From DATCJU01 sp036562635 (GTDB lineage: Bacteria > Actinomycetota > Actinomycetes > Mycobacteriales > Pseudonocardiaceae), in NCBI GenBank assembly GCA_036562635.1, contig DATCJU010000035.1:1-55167 (forward strand): a DNA stretch of 55,167 nucleotides, written 5' to 3'. The position numbers and the translations under genes were made by a program. The notes beneath the pieces were generated by a model that ran no database searches, was not told the DNA's origin, and was given only the letters and a program-made list of their open reading frames with translations. Below, piece after piece: positions 49,285 through 55,167 of this stretch. The first letter of the stretch is position 1. Each line of letters starts with the position of its first letter.

Positions 49285-49548
49285 ATGGCCAACATCAAGT
49301 CGCAGATCAAGCGGATCAAGCAGAACGAGAAGCGCCGCCTGCGCAACAAGGCCGTCAAGTCATCCGTGAAGACTGCGATCCGCAAGTTCCGCGAGGCGGC
49401 CGAGGCCGGGGACAAGGAGAAGGCCCTCGTGCTGCTGCGCGAGGCCAGCCGCAAGCTGGACAAGGCTGCCTCGAAGGGCGTCATCCACGCGAACCAGGCC
49501 GCCAACAAGAAGTCGGCGATGGCCCTGCGCTACAACAAGATGAGCTGA
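49285..49548 (+). CDS. rpsT: 30S ribosomal protein S20
   Basis: This 87-residue basic protein binds 16S rRNA in the 30S subunit. It begins ANIKSQIKRIKQNEKRRLRNKAVKSSVKTAIRKF and ends SRKLDKAASKGVIHANQAANKKSAMALRYNKMS, the full S20 pattern at normal length. It is divergent from the TSUP gene and faces holA, as in Mycobacterium (rpsT next to holA and comEC). The roughly 110-nt leader may be involved in autogenous control, as S20 is in other bacteria, but no structure was identified. Confidence 0.98.
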   Translation: MANIKSQIKRIKQNEKRRLRNKAVKSSVKTAIRKFREAAEAGDKEKALVLLREASRKLDKAASKGVIHANQAANKKSAMALRYNKMS

Positions 49549-49564
49549 GCCGTCACGGACCTGC

Positions 49565-49600
49565 ACAGGGCCGCTCCCGACACGTCGGGGGCGGCCCTGT
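49565..49600. terminator. Bidirectional intrinsic terminator after rpsT
   Basis: Outer arms 49565-49574 and 49591-49600 (10 bp) plus an inner CCCGAC/GTCGGG stem lie 16 nt after the rpsT stop and before the convergent holA end. Confidence 0.9.
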
Positions 49601-49642
49601 CGCGTGTCGGGCATCCGGGGGTGGAGCAGGCTCCGGGTCCGG

Positions 49643-50623
49643 TCAGGTCCGCTGCCGGGCCTCGACGATCCCCAGCACGGCACGTTCCAGGGCGTAGTCG
49701 GGGTCGGCGGCCATACCCTTGACGTCGGCGTTGACCCGGGCCACCAGCTGCATGGCCACGGTCAGGCCCTCGGGATTCCAGCCACGGGCCTGGGCCTGGG
49801 CCTTCTTCACCTTCCACGGCGGCATGCCCAGCTCCCCGGCCAGGCGGAACGGGTCGGCCCGACCGACCGCGGCCACCCGGGCCACGGTGCGCACCGCGTC
49901 GGCGAGCGCGTCCGCGATCAGGACGTGCGGCACCCCCAGGTGCAGTGCCCAGCGCAGCGACTCCAACGCACCCGCGCGATCCCCATTGACCGCCTTCTCC
50001 GCCACCACGAACCCGGTCACCTCGGCCCGGCCGCGGTGGTAGCGGCGGACCGCGGCCTCGTCGATCCGCCCGTCGGTGTCGGCGACGAGCTGGGACACCG
50101 CCGCAGCGAGTTCCCGCAGGTCCGAGCCGACCGCCTCGATCAGCGCGGCCACCCCGCTCGGGTCGATCCGCCCACCGGAGCGACGAACCTCCTCCCGGAC
50201 GAAGGCCTCCCGCTCCGACGACTTGGTGATCCGGGGGCACTCGGTGACCCGCGCCCCGGCCTTGCGCATCACCTGCAGCAGGTCCTTGCCGGCCTTGGTC
50301 CGCCCACCGCCGCTGTGCAGGACGACCAGGACGACTCCCTCCGCCGGGTGACGGCAGTAGGCGGCGACGGCGTCGGCGATCTCCTTGCTGGCGTCCTGGG
50401 CTCCCTCCAGGACGACCACACGACCCTCGGCGAAGAGGGAGGGACTGAGCAGCTCGGCGAGTTCGTGCTGGGTGACCTCGGACACGCGGGTCCGGCGCAG
50501 CTCGGCGGACGGATCGGCCAGTCGCGCCGAGTCGAGGGCCGCGGCGACGGCCCGCTCGACCAGCAGTTCCTCGTCACCGACCACCAGGTGCAGCGGTTCG
50601 GGTCGGACAACAGGAGCGGTCAC
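49643..50623 (-). CDS. holA: DNA polymerase III delta subunit
   Basis: This 326-residue clamp-loader subunit opens the beta clamp. It begins LHLVVGDEELLVERAVAAAL with the delta-subunit GDE motif. It continues SPSLFAEGRVVVLEGAQDASKEIADAVAAYC, GVVLVVLHSGGGRTKAGKDLLQ and SGGRIDPSGVAALIEAVGSDLRELAAAVSQLV. The C-terminal helical part reads LADAVRTVARVAAVG...GMPPWKVKKAQAQARGW. The GTG has GAGG at about 8 nt; in-frame upstream codons are unlike the family. The order holA, comEC, comEA is broken only by the threonine-synthase-like gene inserted on the opposite strand. Confidence 0.95.
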   Translation of the reverse strand: MTAPVVRPEPLHLVVGDEELLVERAVAAALDSARLADPSAELRRTRVSEVTQHELAELLSPSLFAEGRVVVLEGAQDASKEIADAVAAYCRHPAEGVVLVVLHSGGGRTKAGKDLLQVMRKAGARVTECPRITKSSEREAFVREEVRRSGGRIDPSGVAALIEAVGSDLRELAAAVSQLVADTDGRIDEAAVRRYHRGRAEVTGFVVAEKAVNGDRAGALESLRWALHLGVPHVLIADALADAVRTVARVAAVGRADPFRLAGELGMPPWKVKKAQAQARGWNPEGLTVAMQLVARVNADVKGMAADPDYALERAVLGIVEARQRT

Positions 50624-50805
50624 AGCGGCATCCTCGCACGGGCGGCCGACGCACCGTGCGGCCTCCCGGGTGACGTGTCCCGGGGCCTTCCGGGTGACAT
50701 GCCCTGTGACCTCCCGGCATGTGGACCGAGGGGTGGGCAGCGTGGGGGACGGTGCCGTAGCGTGGCGGACACCGCCCGACCGAGCGGACAACAGAACATC
50801 GACAG

Positions 50806-50928
50806 CTCATCCAGAGGGGCGGAGGGATCGGCCCGACGAAGCCCCGGCAACCGGCGTCAGCGTTCACGCCTCGCGAGGTCGCTGACGACCACGGTGCCAA
50901 GTCCGACCCGCACAGCGGGAAAGATGAG
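50806..50928 (+). ncRNA. SAM-I (S-box) riboswitch
   Basis: Canonical SAM-I elements appear in order. P1 5' strand is CTCATC (50806-50811), then AGAGGGGCGGAGGGA, GGCCC, GAAGCC and CCGGCAACC. A P3/P4 region follows, then GGTGCCAAGTCC and the P1 3' strand GATGAG (50923-50928). The Shine-Dalgarno GAGGAG begins inside the P1 3' strand, so SAM-stabilised P1 would mask it, pointing to translational repression when SAM is high. A TAGCGT -10 lies at about 50758. Confidence 0.93.
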
Positions 50929-50941
50929 GAGAGACCTCGCA

Positions 50942-52216
50942 ATGACGACCACCATCGGTGCGTCCTCGGACGCCAGCACCCAGTCCACCCCGGATCTCGG
51001 CCCGGCTCGTGCCCTGGTCTGCCGGGAATGCGGCCACGAACGTCCCCTCGCCGCGGAGTTCGCCTGTCCCGAGTGCTTCGGCCCGTTGGAGGTGGGCTAT
51101 GACTTCGGGACCGTGCGTCGGGAGGACGTCGAGGCCGGCCCGAACAACATCTGGCGGTACCGCGGGCTCCTGCCGGTGCCGGCCGACGTGGCCGACCACC
51201 CCAACACCGAACCGGGGTGCACCCGCCTGGTACGTGCGGACCGACTGGCCGCCGCGCTGGGGGTCAGGCGACTGTGGGTGAAGGACGACACCGGCAACCC
51301 CACCCACTCCTTCAAGGACCGTGTGGTGGCGGTGGCACTCGCTGCGGCCCGTGCCCTGGGGTTCCGGGTGCTGGCCTGCCCGTCCACCGGCAACCTGGCC
51401 AACGCGGTGGCGGCGGCCGCCGCCCGGGCCGGCTGGGAGTCGGTGGTGCTCATCCCCGCCAGTCTGGAGCGAGCCAAGGTGCTCACCACCGCCGTGTACG
51501 AGGGGGCGCTGATCGCGGTGGACGGCACCTACGACGACGTGAACCGCCTGGCCACCGAACTGGCCGCCGAGCACGAGGACTGGGCGTTCGTCAACGTCAA
51601 CGTGCGCCCCTACTACGCCGAGGGCTCCAAGACCCTCGGTTTCGAGATCGCCGAACAGCTGGGGTGGCGACTGCCACAGCAGGTGGTGGTGCCGGTGGCC
51701 TCCGGTTCCCAGCTGACCAAGGTGGACAAGGCGTTCCGGGAACTGGGTGAGCTCGGGCTGGTGGAGGCCACGCCCTACCAGGTGTTCGGGGCCCAGGCCA
51801 CCGGTTGTTCCCCGGTGTCCGCCGCCTACAAGGCCGGCCAGGACGTGGTCAGTCCGGTGCGTCCCGACACCATCGCCCGTTCCCTGGCCATCGGGGCGCC
51901 GGCGGACGGCCCGTACGTACTGGACGTGGTGCGCCGTACCGGCGGCGCGGTGGAGGACGTGACCGACGAGGAGATCGTCGAGGGCATCCGGCTGCTGGCC
52001 CGTACCGAGGGGATCTTCGCCGAGACCGCGGGCGGGGTCACCGTGGCCACGGCGAAGAAGCTGCTGGAGACCGGTCGGCTCGACCCGGACGCGGAGACCG
52101 TGCTGCTGATCACCGGGGACGGGCTGAAGACCCTGGACGCCGTGGAGGACCGGGTCGGTCCACGGGCCACGGTGCCGCCGTCGACCGCTGCGGTACGCCA
52201 GGCTCTCGGCAGCTGA
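50942..52216 (+). CDS. Threonine synthase-like PLP enzyme under SAM riboswitch control
   Basis: This 424-residue fold-type II PLP enzyme has an N-terminal zinc ribbon (CREC...CPEC, Cys27/30/42/45) and the PLP lysine in NPTHSFKDR (Lys125). CPSTGNLANAVAAAAARAG and a glycine-rich phosphate loop VPVASGSQLTK follow. Threonine synthase converts O-phosphohomoserine to threonine plus phosphate. It is not next to hom or thrB here and is controlled by a SAM-I riboswitch, which normally regulates methionine or sulfur genes. Either the branch point of threonine and methionine is being controlled, or this is a related enzyme of sulfur metabolism. The ATG follows GAGGAG by about 12 nt. Confidence 0.88.
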   Translation: MTTTIGASSDASTQSTPDLGPARALVCRECGHERPLAAEFACPECFGPLEVGYDFGTVRREDVEAGPNNIWRYRGLLPVPADVADHPNTEPGCTRLVRADRLAAALGVRRLWVKDDTGNPTHSFKDRVVAVALAAARALGFRVLACPSTGNLANAVAAAAARAGWESVVLIPASLERAKVLTTAVYEGALIAVDGTYDDVNRLATELAAEHEDWAFVNVNVRPYYAEGSKTLGFEIAEQLGWRLPQQVVVPVASGSQLTKVDKAFRELGELGLVEATPYQVFGAQATGCSPVSAAYKAGQDVVSPVRPDTIARSLAIGAPADGPYVLDVVRRTGGAVEDVTDEEIVEGIRLLARTEGIFAETAGGVTVATAKKLLETGRLDPDAETVLLITGDGLKTLDAVEDRVGPRATVPPSTAAVRQALGS

Positions 52217-52239
52217 CCGGCGGCCTGCACCGCTGCCCG

Positions 52240-52280
52240 CGGGTCCGGACGTACCAGCACCGGGCCTGCGGGCGGACCCG
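52240..52280. terminator. Possible terminator between threonine-synthase-like gene and comEC
   Basis: 8-bp arms CGGGTCCG (52240-52247) and CGGACCCG (52273-52280) with a long loop lie between the convergent genes. This is weaker than the other terminators in the window. Confidence 0.4.
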
Positions 52281-52293
52281 GTCGTGGAGGTGA

Positions 52294-54744
52294 TCAGCGC
52301 GGTGGTGGCCGGGGATCACCCCGGCGGACGACCGCCAGCCGACCGGCGTCGACGGTGACCGCCACGTCCCCGTCCCGGTCGGTGCGCAGGATCCGGGTGC
52401 CGCCCCGGGCGAGCTCATCCAGGACCAGCGGGCTGGGGTGTCCGTAGTCGTTCCCCGCACCCACGCTCACCAGCGCGACCTGCGGATGTACCGCGGCGAG
52501 GAAGGCCGGCAGTGTGTAGCGGGAACCGTGGTGCGGGACCTTCAACACCTCGGCCGACAGGTCCTCCCCCGACCCGAGCAGCCGGATCTGTCCGGCGATC
52601 TCGACGTCCCCGGTGAGCAACACCCGACCCACGGGAGTGCCGGCGCGTAGCACCAGGGAGGCGTCGTTGACGGCCGAACCGTCCCCGCCCTCCGATCCGT
52701 CGCCCGGCACAGGCGAGGAGGGTGGGCCGAGCACGTCCAGCGTCAGCCCGGGCCAGGAGAGCCGCTGTCCCGCGGTCAGAGTGAGCACCGGGACACCGGC
52801 CCGGACGGCCAGACGCCGCACCTGGTCCCAGGCCCACTCGGGACGACGCAGCGGCCCGGTGGCGACGGCCCCGACCTCCCGCCCATCGAACACCGCGGCC
52901 AACCCACCCACGTGATCGGCGTGCAGGTGGGTGAGCACCACGAGCGGAACACGGTGCACACCCAGCCGGCGCAGGCAGGCGTCCAGGGCGGCCGGCTCGG
53001 GGCCGGTGTCCACCACCACGGCCCGCCCCGGCTCACCCGCCCGCAACACCAGGGCGTCCCCCTGACCGACGTCACAGGCGACCACGACCCATCCCGGGAC
53101 GGGCCAGCCCGGGTTCACCACCCGTGTCGGTACCAGGACCACCAGCAGCCCGAGCAGTACTGCGGCCAGTGGTGCCCGCAGTCGACGGCTGCGCAGCGTG
53201 ACCCAGGCCGTCACGAGGAGCAGGGCCAGCAGGAGACCGCCCGTCACCCCGACCGGCCAGTCCAGCACCCCGCCGGGCACGCCCGCGGCCCATCGCCCGA
53301 CCGCCACCAGCCAGTGGGCGAACGGACCCGCCGGTCGTACCGCGAACTCCGCCGCGCCCTGATGGACGGCACTGAGCAGCGCAGCGGCCACCCCGCACAC
53401 CGTCACCGGCGGCACGGCCGGGGTGACGAGCAGATTGGCCACCACCGCGACGAGGCTGACCTGTCCGGAGAGCCCGGCCACCACCGGTGCGGTGGCCAGT
53501 TGCGCAGCCACCGGCACCACAAGGGCCTCGGCCGGGCCCTGCGGCACCCCACGCCGGTGCAACACAGCAGCCCAACGGGGTGCGAGGAGCACGATCCCTC
53601 CGGTGGCCAGGACGGAGAGCGCGAATCCCGGCTCCACCGCCAGTTCGACATCCACCAGCAGCAGCACCAGAACCGTCGCCGCCAACGCCGCCAGGGCGTC
53701 CCGTGTCCGCCCCAGCACCAGGGCCACCAGGGCGATACCGCTCATCACCCCCGCTCGGAGCACACTGGGCTCCGGACGGGCCAGCACGACAAAGCCGACC
53801 AGTGCCAACCCTGCGGCACACCCGGCCAGACGCGGCCCCAGCGGCCGGAACAACAGCAGCACCGCGCCGCAGACGATGGCCAGGTTCGCGCCGCTCACCG
53901 CCAGCAGATGGGACAGGCCGGCCGCGCGGAACTCGTCGACCACCCGCTCAGGTAGACCACTGGTGTCCCCCACGGACAGTGCGGGAACCAGCCCGCCGCT
54001 CTCCTGGTCGAGCACCTCGGCCGCGGCACGCAGCCCGGCGCGGAGCGCCCCCGCCGCGTCCTGCCACCAGGGTGGCGGTCGAACCTCCCGAGGCGGCCCC
54101 CGCACCTGCAGGGCTGCGACGGTGAGGTCGCCCCGGGTGGTGGGAGTGAGCACACCCCGGGCACCGACCTCGTGGCCGGGTAGCAGGTCCTGCCACCCCT
54201 CGGCAGGGGCGAACAGCACCACCCGCGCTCCGGACGACGGGGGATCGGCACCGAGCCGCTCCCAGGCCGACGTCGGCAGGTACTCCACCGCCCGGAGTCG
54301 TGCGGTGACCACCACCCGCTCCACCGTGGCGGCCCGCTCCCCGTAGCCGGGTGAGCGCAACAGCACCGGGTCCTGGGTCACCTCCACCCGTAGCTGTGCG
54401 GTCGCCCCCTGCTCCGCCACCGTCCGCAGCGGATGCGTGTCGGCGCGGTGGACCGCCACGGACACCACCACCGCACCAGCCGTGGTGATCAGGCAGACCG
54501 CACCGATTCCCCAGGCCGCACGGTGACGGCGCCACCGCGGGTGGACACCCAGCACCAACAGGACCAGAACAGCGGACAGACCGGTCACCGCCGAGGCCTG
54601 CCATCCCACCTGCAGTCCCAGCAGCGCCACCGACCAGGTGGCCAACGCGGCGGGCACCAGCCGCAGGTCCGGTACATGCTCCGGGGTCGGTGCGCCTCCA
54701 CCGGTCGAGGACGACGCCGGGGAAGGGACCGCTCCCCCGCTCAC
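52294..54744 (-). CDS. comEC: ComEC/Rec2-family DNA uptake protein
   Basis: This 816-residue inner-membrane protein has an N-terminal membrane region with DUF4131-like sequence (LATWSVALLGLQVGWQA). The central Competence domain holds multiple helices (VPALSVGDTSGLPERVVDEFRAAGLSHLLAVSGANLAIVCGAVLLLF). A C-terminal metallo-beta-lactamase-like nuclease domain carries LTHLHADHVGGLAAVF and HHGS. In transformable bacteria it forms the channel for single-stranded DNA. Whether this organism is naturally competent is unknown, though comEC and comEA are conserved in actinobacteria. It overlaps comEA by four bases. Confidence 0.95.
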   Translation of the reverse strand: MSGGAVPSPASSSTGGGAPTPEHVPDLRLVPAALATWSVALLGLQVGWQASAVTGLSAVLVLLVLGVHPRWRRHRAAWGIGAVCLITTAGAVVVSVAVHRADTHPLRTVAEQGATAQLRVEVTQDPVLLRSPGYGERAATVERVVVTARLRAVEYLPTSAWERLGADPPSSGARVVLFAPAEGWQDLLPGHEVGARGVLTPTTRGDLTVAALQVRGPPREVRPPPWWQDAAGALRAGLRAAAEVLDQESGGLVPALSVGDTSGLPERVVDEFRAAGLSHLLAVSGANLAIVCGAVLLLFRPLGPRLAGCAAGLALVGFVVLARPEPSVLRAGVMSGIALVALVLGRTRDALAALAATVLVLLLVDVELAVEPGFALSVLATGGIVLLAPRWAAVLHRRGVPQGPAEALVVPVAAQLATAPVVAGLSGQVSLVAVVANLLVTPAVPPVTVCGVAAALLSAVHQGAAEFAVRPAGPFAHWLVAVGRWAAGVPGGVLDWPVGVTGGLLLALLLVTAWVTLRSRRLRAPLAAVLLGLLVVLVPTRVVNPGWPVPGWVVVACDVGQGDALVLRAGEPGRAVVVDTGPEPAALDACLRRLGVHRVPLVVLTHLHADHVGGLAAVFDGREVGAVATGPLRRPEWAWDQVRRLAVRAGVPVLTLTAGQRLSWPGLTLDVLGPPSSPVPGDGSEGGDGSAVNDASLVLRAGTPVGRVLLTGDVEIAGQIRLLGSGEDLSAEVLKVPHHGSRYTLPAFLAAVHPQVALVSVGAGNDYGHPSPLVLDELARGGTRILRTDRDGDVAVTVDAGRLAVVRRGDPRPPPR

Positions 54745-55167
54745 AGCGTCACCAGTTCCCTCAGCCGGGCGAGTCGCCCCTCACCGATGCCCTCGATCTC
54801 CCGCAACTGCTCCACGCTGCGGAATCGACCGTTACGGGCCCGCCACTCGACGATCCGCCGGGCGGTCACCGGACCGATTCCCGGCAGTGCGTCCAGCTGT
54901 TGCACCCCCGCCGAGTTGAGATTGACCTTCCCCTGGGGCGTACCACCCGCCCCGCCGCCGGAGATCCCGTCACCGGTGGTGGCGTCGAGCGGCGGTGGAA
55001 CACCCACGGGCACCTGTTCCCCGTCGGACAGCCGGCGTGCCAGGTTCAACGTGGTCAGGTCGGCGCCGGGAAGGGCACCTCCCGCAGCTTCCAGCGCATC
55101 CGCGACCCGGGCCCCCTCGGGCAGGGTCACCAGCCCGGGGCGCGCCACCTGCCCCACCACGCTCACC
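54741..55167 (-). CDS. comEA: ComEA-type helix-hairpin-helix DNA-binding protein, 5' part missing
   Basis: About 141 residues are visible and the start lies beyond the window. An SLBB-like domain (VVGQVARPGLVTLPEGARVADALEAAGGALPGADLTTLNLARRLSDGEQV) is followed by a Gly-rich linker. The helix-hairpin-helix pair reads VNLNSAGVQQLDALPGIGPVTARRIVEWRARNGRFRSVEQLREIEGIG. ComEA is normally a membrane-anchored receptor for DNA that delivers it to ComEC. Its stop overlaps the comEC start by four bases, so the genes are coupled. Confidence 0.93.
   Translation of the reverse strand, partial: VSVVGQVARPGLVTLPEGARVADALEAAGGALPGADLTTLNLARRLSDGEQVPVGVPPPLDATTGDGISGGGAGGTPQGKVNLNSAGVQQLDALPGIGPVTARRIVEWRARNGRFRSVEQLREIEGIGEGRLARLRELVTL

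Overview
The window is very GC-rich and reads like a chromosome of a Pseudonocardiales-type actinomycete. Three things point there: dense GTG starts, TAGNNT-type -10 boxes close to start codons, and a core gene order that follows Mycobacterium tuberculosis from memory. That order is glyS, smtB-zur, an Rv2360c-like gene, uppS, recO, era, an Rv2365c-like gene, a CorC-type gene, ybeY, phoH, rsmE, dnaJ2, hrcA, hemW, lepA, rpsT, holA, comEC, comEA. The genus cannot be fixed from this sequence alone. Species-specific cassettes are inserted into the conserved backbone.

Left part (1-13.4 kb): a truncated serpin gene with a small ORF before it, dgt, a YdcF-like protein, an AbiEi/DUF559-like protein, and glyS. 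Then come an antibiotic-biosynthesis-monooxygenase-fold protein, the SmtB/Zur metalloregulator pair, a permease/TIGR03943 pair probably linked to metal homeostasis, the Rv2360c-like gene, uppS, recO, a DUF2752 protein and era.

The most striking locus is 15.07-18.36 kb. A SARP-family activator is followed on the same strand by a cytochrome P450. Immediately after the P450 stop, and before a strong terminator hairpin, lie two tandem 18-base ORFs, each with a ribosome binding site, encoding MRYIH and MRYIQ. This matches the minimal biarylitide RiPP architecture (a bytA pentapeptide plus the bytO P450 that crosslinks Tyr to His). Here, however, the precursor is duplicated, carries a His-to-Gln variant, lies downstream of the P450, and has a SARP. 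The P450 promoter carries three direct repeats at exactly 11-bp spacing, the classical SARP operator layout. A secreted M28 aminopeptidase lies just beyond.

Middle (18.6-28.5 kb): a housekeeping run of an Rv2365c-like gene, corC-like, ybeY, phoH, HIT, tetR, rsmE, dnaJ2, hrcA, a small ParB-N-like protein and hemW. At 28.8-35.2 kb there is a plus-strand operon of two ADP-ribosylglycohydrolases and an SseB-like protein. Two of its three proteins carry duplicated domains resembling actinobacterial 'type VII secretion system-associated' proteins.

Right part (35.3-55.2 kb): enoyl-CoA hydratase; a secreted T1/Sa-type RNase overlapping a barstar-type inhibitor; a small membrane protein; a quinone oxidoreductase; a DsbA/FrnE protein; an APC permease; nitronate monooxygenase; lepA; a methyltransferase. 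An ABC exporter is divergent from an SPFH plus ribbon-helix-helix pair, with a perfect 16-bp palindrome between them. A TSUP permease, rpsT and holA follow. A SAM-I riboswitch precedes a threonine-synthase-like gene, and comEC and comEA (cut by the window edge) end the window. No rRNA, tRNA, IS element or CRISPR array was recognised.
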